Of a stretch of 37,432 bases of DNA, positions 22,101 to 34,580 are shown in pieces (position 1 is the stretch's first letter; each line of letters begins with the position of its first letter). Made by a program: the position numbers and the translations under genes. The stretch covers positions 44,798 through 82,229 of the forward strand of contig MU616613.1 in the NCBI GenBank assembly GCA_025201705.1, read 5' to 3'. This DNA comes from Dissophora ornata. Lineage: Eukaryota; Mortierellomycota; Mortierellomycetes; Mortierellales; Mortierellaceae. Below the pieces are notes generated by a model, which had not been told where the DNA came from, searched no databases, and saw only the letters and a list, made by a program, of their open reading frames with translations.

Positions 22101-22887
22101 CGCGTTGTATGTGTAGGGGTCAAGGAGTGAATGAGTAGGCGGCAAGGATGTCTGTCTCGTCGTCTGCCACAAAAGGGATCGCACAGAGATCAGGTCACCT
22201 GATGCCCTCTCCGTCGACACTCTAACTCGAGGCGTGCAAGAGACTGAAGCTACTTTTGGTAGAGAGCGAGGCCAGTAGCGGGACCAGCAGCAAGATCAGC
22301 GCACCTTCTCTCCTTCTCTGTATCTTTTCTCGAGGCAATGGCGACAGGATCTTCTTTTCTCTGAGCATCGTCATCTACCCTTGCTACCGATATGAAGAAG
22401 TAGAAGGAAACATCAGCTAATATCTTGTGTCACGTCTGTTGTAAAACTAGAGAGTGCTTCTTTCTCTTCTTTCTCTCTTTCCTTTCCCAGTATTTGACGA
22501 GTGACGCCAAACAGATGGATTGATATGGACCGAACGTTTAGCATGCGTTGTCACCGTCCGCCCGTTATCACAGATCGTTATCACACCGCCCTTTTCCTCA
22601 TTGTTTCCCTCATGTTGAATGCTTTCCATTTCGCAAAATACGATTTATTTTGTAAGCCAAAAGAAAAGAACAAGAGCGAGAATTTACACTATTCAGACAT
22701 GAGGGCAGGAAGGTTTTTTTGAACCAAGGAACACGCTACGGATACAAAGGGATAAAAGGAATAGAAGTGCAGGAGTCAGAAATGGGGTATTGCAACTTGC
22801 AGTTCAATGCTTGAAGTAGGCCGAACAGCTACGGTGAAGAATGGAGTAAACCCTGTGGCATATAGCACACCTCCTGCTCCTGCTTCT
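22101..22887. other. intergenic region between two minus-strand genes
   Basis: This is the upstream region of the membrane/PABS gene, with CT-rich stretches near 22310 and 22450, and the 3' flank of the small gene at 22888. A minus-strand AATAAA at about 22644-22649 could end that gene's transcript. No coding frame is supported. Confidence 0.45.
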
Positions 22888-23493
22888 TCAGTCTTGCTGG
22901 GCTGGCAAGCGCTGCTCGTCTGATGTTGTTCGCATCCTGTTGACTCGCTTTCGCTCGTTCTCGTATGCTACCATAAAGCTCCCACAGACGACTCCAGTCT
23001 GGTTGCCTCGGTCTTCGCGAATCGAGTGACATTGACTCCCTCGAGGCCCCAGCAAAGCTGCACTTGTATGAGCGGGTGGAAGTAATGGAAGTATTAACAT
23101 TAACAATATAATCCACTTGAATAAGCGCAGAAGCAAGAATCATCGTTATACAAAGGAATTACCTCCGATCACAAGTCCGGGCACCATGACTCGCCTCATC
23201 TTGTTTGGGCTCCTAATCTCCTGAGTGTGGTGGAGCAGGATATCATGCATCTGGCGCGGAAGCTTTGAAGTGGTCTCCACGTTGAACTTTGATCCGAAGA
23301 TGCTCCACGACTTGGCCGCTTCGATGACAGCCCAGTTCAACAGAATTGCCTACTGTTTCATAGTAACCTCGTCTTATTGCAAATCCGCCGCGCCTCTGCA
23401 ATGCCGTTTCATAGTCAACCTGCCCCCACTCGTTTGTATATTCTTCAGTTGAAAGATCTTGCAGTTGAAGAATTTGTGCAGAAGGGAAGGTTT
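22888..23493 (-). CDS. unrecognised small multi-exon protein (5' end unresolved)
   Basis: Three exons link by good GT-AG signals with matching phases: 23493-23420, 23349-23163 and 23057-22888, with introns of 70 and 105 bp. The result is about 143 residues ending LPAQQD. The middle exon is the most protein-like, with AVIEAAKSWSIFGSKF, KLPRQMHDILLHHTQE and MRRVMVPGLVIGG. The last exon continues with GPRGSQCHS and MVAYENERKRVN. No start codon is found in frame before an upstream stop, so at least one further exon is missing; the first exon probably enters in phase 1 through the acceptor tgtgacag. I recognise no family. Basic residues and a short hydrophobic stretch could fit a small mitochondrial or membrane-associated protein, but that is a guess. 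It is divergent from the PP2A gene. An alternative acceptor for the last exon would give a different C-terminus. Confidence 0.4.
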
Positions 23494-24471
23494 CTGTCAC
23501 AACGTGACCGTATCACGTGCGGTGCGCCAGCCCCTGCAAGGCGCCATGCGCACAGAGGGGTGCACCAACCAGGCCCGAGAACGTTCCAGGATGGAATGGA
23601 ATGGCAGATCTCACTTGCCGAGCAGGAGCCAATAGGGCGGTGTGGAGCAGTGTGGAGCCAGGAGTTGAGGGCATGGGCAGATGGTCATCACGAGACGTAA
23701 TCGCCGAGCTGTAGTACACAGACAGACTGCACAAACCCCCTTGGACTCTGGCGTAATATTTTCTCGATTCCCGTCTTTCGTGTCCCGCCTTCTTTCTTGC
23801 CCTTGCTTCCCCCTCCTTGATCCAAAAACCATTGCGGATCATCCCTCCCTTTCCAGATCCCCTCTCCTTTCTCAGTGTTTATTTTTATTTTAACGAGCAG
23901 TAACAAAGGTACCCAGGCAGATGATGACCGCCGTGCACCGCATCCCCCACCTTTCCAATCCATCCCTCTCTTGCTCGGGTAGTGAGTGAGCAGTGCCGTC
24001 AGTCGCTGTGGTTATTACGAGAATGCAAATGATCGCTGCTGATGGCGCTGCCTGTATCCGTCGAGGCACCGACCCGTGTCGCAGGGCTGTCTCGTTTGAC
24101 CTTTGACTGGCATCGAAGGAGCTTTGGGGGCGTGATATGGTGCACCCTGCTCATGCACATGGCGTCCTTTGGATCCTGCACAAGCAGAGGATGACTTTTT
24201 TTTTTTTTCTGTTGAAAGCGATTTGCCATCCATACCCTATCCATATTGCAGCACTATCTAGTGTTTTCTGAATCGACTCCACTGGACCCTTGCGTCACAA
24301 TTCCGCCCTCTTTCAAAACATGGCTGCATTGACTGATGATGGGGTTTTTAACCTAATGTGTTCTGTTCTCATTGGAATCTTGCCATCCTTCTCCGTGGAC
24401 TAGAGCAGCATCCTTCTTACGAACGCCCATTACATTTACCCTCTCCTTGTACATATACATAACTCGGCGAT
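23494..24471. other. divergent promoter region between the small gene and the PP2A gene
   Basis: It holds the missing 5' part of the minus-strand gene and the PP2A promoter and leader. A CCAAT-type motif (ccaatagggcgg) lies near 23629. Several short frames occur but none shows a domain. No RNA gene is seen. Confidence 0.4.
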
Positions 24472-25787
<1,316 letters not shown>

Positions 25788-26055
25788 ATGATCCCGTAAA
25801 TGTACAGTTCACCATTTTCTTTGCCTCATTAATCCCGTGGTAAGTCGCGCCGCGCGGTACACGACATTGCCCCTGTTGCTTGCTCTGGCTACCGAAACGT
25901 ATTTTCATTGGAGAATCGGCACTCATCTTGCGCTGTTTCTGTGACGCATAGTAGTTTTGACATCTCCACCTCAGCTTTGATGAATCGTAGAGAGAGGGAG
26001 GAAAAAGACAGTATCAAGGATCAATGCCGTCCTTCTATCGCACTTTTGTATTCAA

Positions 26056-26061
26056 AATAAA
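26056..26061 (+). terminator. candidate poly(A) signal AATAAA of the PP2A gene
   Basis: AATAAA 269 bases after the PP2A stop and 112 bases before the TATA-like box of the next gene. It is the first AATAAA downstream in this direction. Confidence 0.4.
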
Positions 26062-26172
26062 CATGTTTTGTTCATCATACACGCAACATTCGTCAGTGTG
26101 GTTTGAAAACGCGCGCGAGTTGATCCTGTGCAGATCAATTTCTCACGTTTTCGTGGCGTGGGTGGTGTGGTG

Positions 26173-26179
26173 TATAAAT
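26173..26179 (+). promoter_or_regulatory. TATA-like box of the dehydrogenase gene
   Basis: TATAAAT, 64 bases upstream of the chosen ATG at 26243, in a T-rich context. Position is consistent with a core promoter and a short leader and supports the 26243 start over in-frame ATG codons further upstream. Confidence 0.4.
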
Positions 26180-26242
26180 GTTATTTATTCTCTCCGAGCG
26201 AGTGTTCCCACGTCCTCATTCTGTGTCTCAATCTTGATCACC

Positions 26243-27674
26243 ATGAGCTTTGTTCAATGCCCTGTTATTGCATCTGCATTCGCGCTGCGCATCAACCCTG
26301 CCATCGGCGTACCCCTGAAAGCTTGCCGCCCAAGATTTCATGCAACTCCGCCCTCGTTTGCATTCACGTCCAACTTCTCGACCCAGAGCATTCGCTTTAC
26401 ACAGAATGGGCCACGTCCCACAAGTCTGGGCCAAGTCCCTGATAACAGAAGCATGAACAGCAGACTTCAGGGCAAGAATGTACTCATGTACGCCACACCC
26501 CTGATTGTTGACGGAGAGATCATATCTGGCGTTTTTTTTTTTTTTTTTTTGCGCGGCGAAACAGGTTGAATGAATGAAGTGAGCTTACCGGCTGTAAAAC
26601 GTCTTTTGATAGAACTGGTGCATCTTCAGGTATTGGCGAGGCATGTGCGCGCCATTTTGCACAAGCAGGATCCAACCTTGTAAGATGGACAGATTGGGCG
26701 GGCAGGCACTTTCTTTTTTTTCTTTTTATTTGGCGGGTTGTCCCGACCTACCGACCAACATGCACACTCACAGAGACATATGCCCTGTTGACGTCCTGCG
26801 CTATAGTTGCTATCCGCTCGCCGCATGGACCGTTTGGAGAGGCTGAAACAGGAACTGGAATCTCAGCATCCTGATATCAAGGTCTCGACTTTTCAACTTG
26901 ATGTTCGTGATCGCGCCAAAGTCAAGGCGACAGCTTTGACATTTGGGGATGTCGACGTGTTGATCAACAATGCTGGTACGTTATCGACCCATTTCCCTCC
27001 CCCTGATTTTATTGTCTGCCGAGGAAACCAATACTCAGCTCACCACTTTATGCAAAAAAAAAAAATAGGCCTGGTTATTGGTCTAGACAAGCTGGAGGAC
27101 ATCACAGAAGACGCCATGGACACGATGATCGACACAAATGTCAAGGGTCTTGTTCATGTGACCCAGTCTGTGCTGCCAGGAATGCGCGCCAGGAACAAAG
27201 GACACATCATCAACATTGGGTCGGTGGCAGGACAGCAGGCTTATGCGAATGGATCAATTTATTGCGCATCCAAGGCGGCGGTCGCTTCGATCACCAAGGC
27301 TCTTTTGTACGAGACTGTGGATACGGCTATCAGGATCTCCGAGATTAACCCAGGTATTGATGACTAGGACTTCAAACTGCGGGAAAAAAAAAGGATGAGG
27401 AGCATGCAAGGGGACAATGTGATAAGTGCTAATGTCACCTTGGTCATCATTCATGTAACCAGGGATGGTGGAGACAGAGTTCTCGGTCGTGCGGTTTAGA
27501 GGAGACAAGGACAAAGCGGAATCGGTCTACAAGGGACTTCAGCCGCTGGACGGGAATGACATAGCAGAGACGGTTTTGTTCGTGGCCGGCCGACCAGAGC
27601 ATGTGAACATTGCGGAGATGCTGGTATTCCCGACGAACCAGGCGGCAGCCACGACAGTCTATCGTAAACCGTAG
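26243..27674 (+). CDS. short-chain dehydrogenase/reductase, YMR226C/YdfG-like, with probable mitochondrial presequence
   Basis: Five exons: 26243-26487, 26613-26679, 26807-26975, 27069-27353 and 27463-27674, giving 325 residues. Intron 1 contains a 19-base T run and hides most of the cofactor motif, which forms only after splicing: TGASSGIG at 83-90. NNAG (158-161), Asn184, Ser212 and YCASK (Tyr225, Lys229) complete the classical SDR active site. LSARRMDRL after the second strand has Arg residues typical of NADP(H) preference. [14 protein letters not shown] and FPTNQA near the end match yeast YMR226C and bacterial YdfG, NADP-dependent dehydrogenases of L-allo-threonine, serine and 3-hydroxy acids. 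The first about 70 residues are extra: Arg- and Ser-rich without acidic residues, with PRFHATPP as a possible cleavage site, so mitochondrial import is likely. A second in-frame ATG (MNSRLQGK) could give a cytosolic form. Confidence 0.9.
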
Positions 27675-28676
27675 TAGGTTAACTGCACCGATGGGATCTA
27701 GGCTGGAGAAGCACAGAAGCAGTAAAATAAAGTGCGTGCGGGCAATTAGGCCGAACATTTTTGTACACGCCTGTGCAACTGAGCGGTCTCCTCTTCTCCG
27801 CAAGTAGCCCCTTGTCCCTTTTCTCATGTCCTCCATTGTTAAGCAAGCTCCCCCATTATTGCTGTTGTTATTTTATTTTCTTTTATTTTCCCGCTCACCA
27901 TCATCTCCATGCACCGGAAGCTGGTATGTCTGCAGAACGATGCCTGCACTTTTTGCCAGCGTTAGCGCGTAGAAACACATGATCCTAATTGAGCCATGAC
28001 GGCTGCAGTCACGCAGGACTGATCAAGGGTCATTGACGACCTTGTGAAAAGAATGGAGAGAGAGTCATGCCAACCCAACAGAATCATGCACTGATGCCAC
28101 TTAAACTCTGCTTCTCTCACTTCCTCATGCAATCGTCCCATGAAGTGTGTGTGTGTGAGCATCCAGTGCATCTCTACTGTTTTTCCCGCTCAATCCTCGA
28201 AGCGCGGAAACAACAACCTTCTTCTATCCTTTTCCCACCTGGCCCCAGCGACAGGGGGAGAGCCCCTGCCTCCCCAATTTTTGGTCAAATCTTTCTGCCT
28301 TTTGCTTCATTGTGAGGATGCGCTCCTAAGGGCATCTTTACAATAAAAGGCCCTTCTAGTAGTGCGCTTACTCCACTATCCAGGAAGAGTGTTGCTCCAC
28401 AGATCCATTGGAACCTCCACATATTGTTATTGTTATTATTATTATTTTTTAAATTACTTTGTCGTTACTTCCTCTTCTCTTCTTGGCTGACTTGTACCCT
28501 ACCGACTGCCCTTTCTGCAGTGTCCCGCTCTATAAAAAAAAAAAGCACACTCGGCTCGGTTGTGAAAACGCGAACGAGTGCTGCTCTATTTAAGAGCAGG
28601 GAGTCACGTCAAAAGGTTCTGAGCCAAGGAGAACTAAAAAGCCTGCGCGACAAAAAATAAGCAATCCGTTAGTAAT
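27675..28676. other. intergenic region upstream of the C2H2 factor
   Basis: It contains the dehydrogenase 3' UTR and the presumed promoter of the zinc-finger gene. T-rich and ATT-rich stretches occur at 27860-27890 and 28425-28450. No gene is supported on either strand. Confidence 0.45.
27726..27731 (+). terminator. poly(A) signal AATAAA of the dehydrogenase gene
   Basis: AATAAA 51 bases after the stop codon of the short-chain dehydrogenase. Confidence 0.5.
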
Positions 28677-28887
28677 ATGCAGCCCTCTTCGTCCGGGCCC
28701 TCGTCTGCGACGACACGGACGTCCTTCGCGAATACGTCCATGGCTGTACCGATCGACGGTAGCAGCAACAACAACCACAACAACCACAACAACCACAGCA
28801 ACAACAGCAACAACAGCGACAACAATAACCACAGCCACAACGGAAGGCTTACGCAATATCCGTTGTCGGAGAACATCAGCGCAACAG
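28677..28887 (+). CDS. candidate first exon of the C2H2 transcription factor
   Basis: ATG at 28677 opens a frame of 70 codons ending at a strong donor (ACAG/GTATAT). The product is Ser/Thr-rich, then Asn/His-rich (SNNNHNNHNNH), encoded by AAC/CAC repeats at about 28763-28840, which suits a regulator's disordered N-terminus. It leaves in phase 1. The only phase-compatible entry into the next coding frame is a weak acceptor (gataag before 29317), whereas the best acceptor there (gtgtttacag before 29348) would break the frame. It may therefore be a true first exon, an upstream open frame in a spliced leader, or part of a separate transcript. Confidence 0.4.
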
Positions 28888-29363
28888 GTATATTTGAACA
28901 CAACGCCATTCCCTCCCCCCGAGCAGACGGTCCAAGACATGAAATATTTCTCGTGCCACTATGACGCCAACCACCGGGACCACAGGGGTGGTGTCGTGAC
29001 TTCCTGTCCTTCTGTGTGAACTGTCTCCCATTGCGAATCACATAATCACATATCGACGCCCAATGCACACAAGAATGCGTTTGGGCCTGCTCTGCTGCCT
29101 GGCGTTGAACGGTATTTTACATACTCAACATTCAACAAACCTTCTTGACAAATCAAAGAAAAAAAAAAGGGTGAAAGAATTCATAGAGAAAAGAGGGGTC
29201 CGTTCCGTGCTTTGAATATTCTTATTCTATTTGCGGAGGGTGCACACTTGCGGCTCCGCGACGTTTCCCTTCTCTTGATCAGTGAATGAAGATAGGGGTG
29301 CGCGATGCAAGATAAGGTTTCGGTTTGGTGACAACATGTGTTTACAGCCTTAATACTGAACAA
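28888..29363. other. probable intron and leader sequence of the C2H2 factor
   Basis: It contains no supported coding frame. It starts with the donor described for the candidate first exon and ends shortly after the acceptor gtgtttacag. An AT-rich stretch lies at 29110-29170. Confidence 0.4.
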
Positions 29364-32300
29364 ATGTCTTGGAATATTTCCCCTCGCATCAATGGTGTAT
29401 CCATAGTAGATCGCGTCAGATCTGGAGGGACTAGAAGCGATGATAGCAGACCACGCCCAGGGAGCTATAACCTTGGTTCGAACCATGGCGTTCAAGCATT
29501 TCCACCCGCAAGGCGCCCCTCAGATATAGCCTGGAATATTCAAGGCCTGGATTGCCCGCCCGACCAGCAACAGTATCGCCAACCTATTCCGCACGAGACC
29601 CAACACGCACCATACTACCAACGCAACAACCACTACTACGGCGGCTCAATGCGCTTTGGGCAACAAGACTATGCCCATCATGGAACCCGATCTCCAGGAT
29701 TTAGTCAGTCGTATGGCCCGATCAACAATCCAATCGAGCACAGCATAAGCAGAAATGACCGCGAAGGTTACGACGAACGCTCACGGCCCTCTATGGTAGG
29801 TGACAAACAGAATGTGCTGTACATATGCAGCTGAATGATTCTCAAAGATTTCAACTCACTAATATCTACCTAATCTTAATCACTGAAGGTACCTCTAAGC
29901 TCCTCGCGCCCACATTCGGAAGTGTCGAACATTCCTCCGCCTCGAAGGTCATCATATGGGGACCCCGCTGTCAGCAAATCTGGGGGCCTCTACATGGATA
30001 TTTCAAAACGGAAGCCCAGTGGCCCACTGATTAACAATACAGGTATATCGAATGTCAACCGGCAACCTGTCGGCGCTGGCAGAACACTCGAATCGAGTTT
30101 TGATGGATATTTACTTTGTATGCCACTAGAACGGTATCCAGGTCGAGACCCACCGTCGAAAGTGCATTCAGCGCAGTACGATCAAAGTCTGCCTCGTTGG
30201 TACCATCGCTCGCGTTCGCAGGAGCCGCCTAGAACACCGGGAACACCGGGGCACTACCGTCAGGACCACCACCATCGAGAGTACCACTCAGGCCATCCAG
30301 ATTCACGGCCGCCTCTTGTGCAGCAAGCACATGCGTACTCAGTACAAGGGGTACCTTCTACTAGCTCAATGAATGACAGGCAGCATGAGAATCAGCAGCT
30401 CCCGTCCGAACAGGCCACGAAATTAGGGTACAGGACCGACCCTTATTCTCGACCTATTCATCATCAACACGGACAATTGAGCTCAATGCCGCCCGACACG
30501 AGACAATCCTCTCAGCGCACGCGAGCTCCAGTCAACTATGATGATCTTGGCCATTTGAGAGAGGGGCAAGTAGATTCGCAACAACATCAATACCCTACAA
30601 GGTACACGCCAGAGCAGCATACTGGCGCAGCGCCACGAGAAGCTTCGACTTTGAGTAGCTCTGGCCGTAACTACGCAGGAGTGGATGCACAACACCGGCA
30701 TTACGAGTATGGTGAACAGGCAAGAGAGCATCGCCAAAAACAACAATACCAACACACGTTTCAAGAGACTTTTGTGACACAAGACAAGACGCCGCATGGG
30801 GGTCATTCTTACAGAAGCATGGAACTGGGAAAGCAACAATTAAACCACAGTTCATTCAACAATACTTTGATGGACCCGGGACACGAGCGCAGCTCTCTAC
30901 AGCAGCAGCCTAGGCCGCCACCTTCACTTCAGGAGGATCAGGGTCGTCTTTTTTTACCGCAAGGCCGTATTCAGCAGACTACTCACACCCAAGCAGTGCA
31001 ACAATTCCATGAGCATAGATCTCAGGAAGCGCCTGCATGGGATATGTCGTCTGTCGGGAAGGATAGTACTGCTCGATCCCACACGGGAGGTAATTCCACG
31101 GGCGCAGCCTCACAGCCTACAACTTCAAGTATGAGGATGAGCGAGATATCATTATTTATATCTGATCCGGGTGAGTCTGGGTCAGGTCGAGCTAATGACT
31201 CCCATCTAGCACCGTCCATAAGCCGAATACGAACAGAGACTCCTGTTACAACACAGGGGATACGTCGCGATCGCGTAGGATCAGGCGCACTCACTGCCCT
31301 AGGCGATTCAGGAGACAGCAAAGGCGGTGTATGCAGTCAGCAGCTGCAGTACCGAGGTGCCAAATGTGGTGCCGGTGATGGAGAGAAGCTCGATGAGGAC
31401 AAGCTGGAGCATAATGGGCGGGGCGATTATGTCTATATGAGGAGTGAGGGAGAAGACTGTGGTTTCAAGAAAGAGAAAGGATCGTCTAGCGCCAGTTCAA
31501 GCACAGCAGGATCCGATAGATGGCCAGAGTCAGACCCTGCACCCAAAACCGGATCGAGCAACAAGCGACAGGCACCACCAGAAGAAATCTCTTCAATGGA
31601 TGTACACAAGGACTCGAGGAAACGAAGGACTAGCAGCCTGTCCTCGGTCACACTGTGTCCTGAAGCGTTGTCTCCTGGCGACAATCAAGCTATCTCGGAG
31701 GTTCCACCCAACGTACATCGAGCGAGCTCCCGTCTGGGCTCTTTACGTAGGCGGCCGAGTCGGGCATTCATGGCGACTGCACCATTGAACAATGCGGACC
31801 GAGCAGCGCAGGCTTTGCGGGCAATATACGAGCAGGGCCGCGATATTAGTCGCATCGGTGTGGGTACATCAGAGCGTCGTGACAGACATGTGAGGTCTCT
31901 GCAGGACTCCTCCGAGACTCCATCGCATGAAACCGGTGCGACTCTGCCCACCACGAGCTTGACCATGGAAAGGATTCCATCGCCAGCGACTGGTGTGGCT
32001 ATGCTGCTGTATCCGTTTGACTCTGACTCGGCCGTACCCACAGGTATTACATTTTGTCTTTTTTATTTGCGACGTGATTTCAAACACTGCCGTATCGAAT
32101 ATACGATATATAGATCTAAAATGAGGCGGTGCATGTCTTGGGGGAGCCAAGGAAGTGCTTGCCCCTTTTATATCCTGATGACACATCCTCATCCGTAAGC
32201 TGAAGGTTATGGGTATAGTTATTGCGGTTGCGAGGGTCTTCAGCTTCTTGTGAATACTTAGTTCTATTGATTTCGAATGGTCAGAAGAAGAGAAATTTAA

Positions 32301-34419
32301 TGTGGGCAGCAATGAGTGGATGAGCTGCTGTTAGACGAAAAGGACAGATGCAATGTTATCGACTCAAACAACATCGGAGAGGCGATATGTTGAGTCGAGC
32401 AATCTGTAGAAAATCTTGAGAACTTCCCTTCCTTGTACTCTATATCCTTGTCTTTTTATGTAATAATTTCAAAGCGCTAACAGTCTCCTATCCCTCAAAT
32501 CAACCTTAGAGCGATTCCCCGCTGTAGCAGCCAATTCGAGAGGTACACACAGCTCTGGTGGCTACGACTGTCCGCCTGTCGCCCCATTGGAGCCAATTGA
32601 TCATCACTATGCATCACAGATCTCTACAGCTACAGAGAGCCAGCGGGCTGATTCAGTTGCTTCCAGTAGAAGAAGCGATAACGAGCAATTGACCAGCTTA
32701 GCTTCATCTGTGGTTGCAACACGGGATGGTCCTGTCTCATCTGCCGTATTATCTGCTTCACTCAAATCGGCGAGTCATGGCACAGGGGATGGCCGTACGA
32801 CCTTGTTGGCTGAGGTGCTAACTCCAACTGACAGTCTCGAGAAAAGTTACATTGCACCAACCCCGCGACCTGTCTCACCATGCGCAGTGTCCAAAATGGA
32901 TAAAGTCTTGCCAATCGCAGATCCTATGGAGTCATGTGGATCAGGTGGCTGTGGATCAGGCGGATGTGAACCAGGCGGATGCGGATCAGGCGGCTGTGAA
33001 CCAGGCGGATGCGGATCAGGCGGCTGTGAACCAGGCGGATGCGGATCAGGCGGCTGTGAACCAGGTGGCTGTGGACCAGGCGGCTGCGGATCAAGAGGCT
33101 GTGAGCCAGGTGGATGTGGATCAGGCGGCTGTGGACCAGGCGGCTGTGGATCAAGTGACTGTGGACCTTCCGGACGCGCCGCTCGGTTGGGCGAAGAAGG
33201 TTATTATACGACCGAGGACATTGAAGCGCTATACGCGATGTGGAAGGCACATGACAGTGCTGCAGAGACTCCCCCTAAAAGTGGGATCGAGCGAGAGGAT
33301 GAAGGTGCGAGACGAAGAACAAGAAAGGGCAAGGGACGGAGGCGCACCAGCCAATCCAGCATCGAAGAGCATCATGTATTTGAGGACGATGAGGAGGTTG
33401 ACGATGATAACTGTAGTGAGATCGATGAGATCATCGATGATAGCGAGGATGAGGACGATGACGATGACGATGATGATGACTGTAAGGAGGAGAATCCTTC
33501 AAAGCGCCAGAGAGTTACGGAAAAGGTCAGGTCCAAACTGAATGGCAGAGGCAAGGGCAGAAAGAAGGAAAGGAGATCAGGGGAGGAAGTTAAGAGACAC
33601 CAATGCCAGACATGCGGGAAAAGATTCTCGCGCCCGAGTCAGCTGGAGACCCACATGCTCACTCACACTGGCGAGGTATGCATGCTAAATGATGTAACAA
33701 TGGCGCATTGCCCTTCCCTTTCCCTGTATCTTAATGCGTTTTTTATATCTAATATTCTGCGCTTTGCATAGAAACCTCATTTTTGCACCACATGCGGAAA
33801 ACAATTTAATGTGGCCAGCAATCTTAAGCGACATATTCGAACGCACCAAGCAGGCAAACGAAATGGAATAGGATTTGGTAATATTTATGAACCCAACGCC
33901 TTTCTTCTGAGGGTGCCTCGCGAGTCCGCAATGGGTCTTGGTCTTGATGTGAATGGGTTCAATGGAGCTTTGCCGCAGCCACTGCGTACCATTCACGCCG
34001 TAGTCCAATTGTCGCCAACTTCCCAGCCTCAAGGTCAACAGGACGTGAAACAGCAGCAAGACCTGCAACTACAGCAGATTGATCATCCACAGGCTGAGTC
34101 ACAACAACAGCAGCAACAACCCCAAGAAGAACAAAACTCAATGCCGCTCCAGTTACAGCTCCAGCTGGAGCTGCAGCGAGCTCCTTGGGAAGAGATGGCG
34201 TCGTTGAGCTCCATCTACTCGACAGCCAGAAACACGACCGTCGCCCAACCTCTACCGTCCACAGACTCGTCGTCGTCACCTCTGTCGGGGGTCCCCGGTC
34301 CGATCGTACAATCATCGGGCTCAACAGCGGCGCCAGCCGCCAATGCTCCAGACGCTCCATCAAATACGACGTTATCAGCGACATCAGTGCCAGCAATACA
34401 GCGAAGGACAAGCGCATAA
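29364..34419 (+). CDS. large C2H2 zinc-finger transcription factor with Cys-rich repeat
   Basis: Exons 29364-29795, 29889-32043, 32510-33675 and 33772-34419 give 1466 residues from MSWNIS; a further upstream exon may exist. The second exon uses an AAG acceptor, the least certain junction. Residues 1 to about 1000 are disordered and rich in Gln, Ser, Pro and His. Residues 1005-1084 are a strict five-residue repeat with 16 cysteines. An acidic run of mixed Asp/Glu lies near 1175, then a Lys/Arg-rich patch (NGRGKGRKKERR) that could be a nuclear localisation signal. Two C2H2 fingers follow: CQTCGKRF...HMLTH (Cys1228, Cys1231, His1244, His1248) and CTTCGKQF...HIRTH (1256, 1259, 1272, 1276), joined by THTGEKP, which is split by the last intron. 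The RPSQLETHMLTHTG and FNVASNLKRH patterns resemble a conserved class of fungal regulators. The tail is Gln-rich, a likely activation region. Targets are unknown. Confidence 0.8.
32935..33174 (+). repeat. 16 x 15-bp in-frame tandem repeat encoding C-x-x-G-G units
   Basis: Sixteen 15-bp units without any indel each encode Cys followed mostly by GSGG, EPGG or GPGG; the last two are degenerate (GSSD, GPSG). A higher 30-bp period (CGSGG then CEPGG) is present, and three 30-bp copies between about 32971 and 33060 are identical, showing recent slippage or unequal exchange. The frame is kept throughout. Confidence 0.95.
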
Positions 34420-34547
34420 TCTGCAGATGGGCTCAAATGCGAGACAGCAGCAGAATATGAGTGCTGATGATAACAAGAATTGATGGCTTCAAGATGGAGG
34501 AGGAGAAGGAGGAGGAGAGACCCCCGGTTGCTCCTTCTGCCATATCT

Positions 34548-34553
34548 AATAAA
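34548..34553 (+). terminator. poly(A) signal AATAAA of the C2H2 gene
   Basis: AATAAA 128 bases after the C2H2 stop codon and only 27 bases before the stop codon of the convergent gene. Confidence 0.5.
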
Positions 34554-34560
34554 TCAATCC

Positions 34561-34566
34561 TTTATT
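34561..34566 (-). terminator. poly(A) signal AATAAA of the convergent charged-protein gene
   Basis: AATAAA on the minus strand 14 bases after the stop codon at 34581. It faces the plus-strand signal at 34548-34553 with 7 bases between them, so the two transcripts probably overlap. Confidence 0.5.
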
Positions 34567-34580
34567 TTCTATCCACTCCT

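Noticed and set aside
22100..22220. Forty-residue N-terminal extension of the membrane/PABS protein
   Set aside because: The extension begins with GTG, not ATG; the first ATG in the frame is at 22100.
32852..33541. Plus-strand frame with an Ala-Val-Asn-Gln-Ala-Asp repeat overlapping the Cys repeat
   Set aside because: It is the out-of-frame shadow of the 15-bp array; splicing, the acidic run and the zinc fingers fix the Cys frame as the real one.
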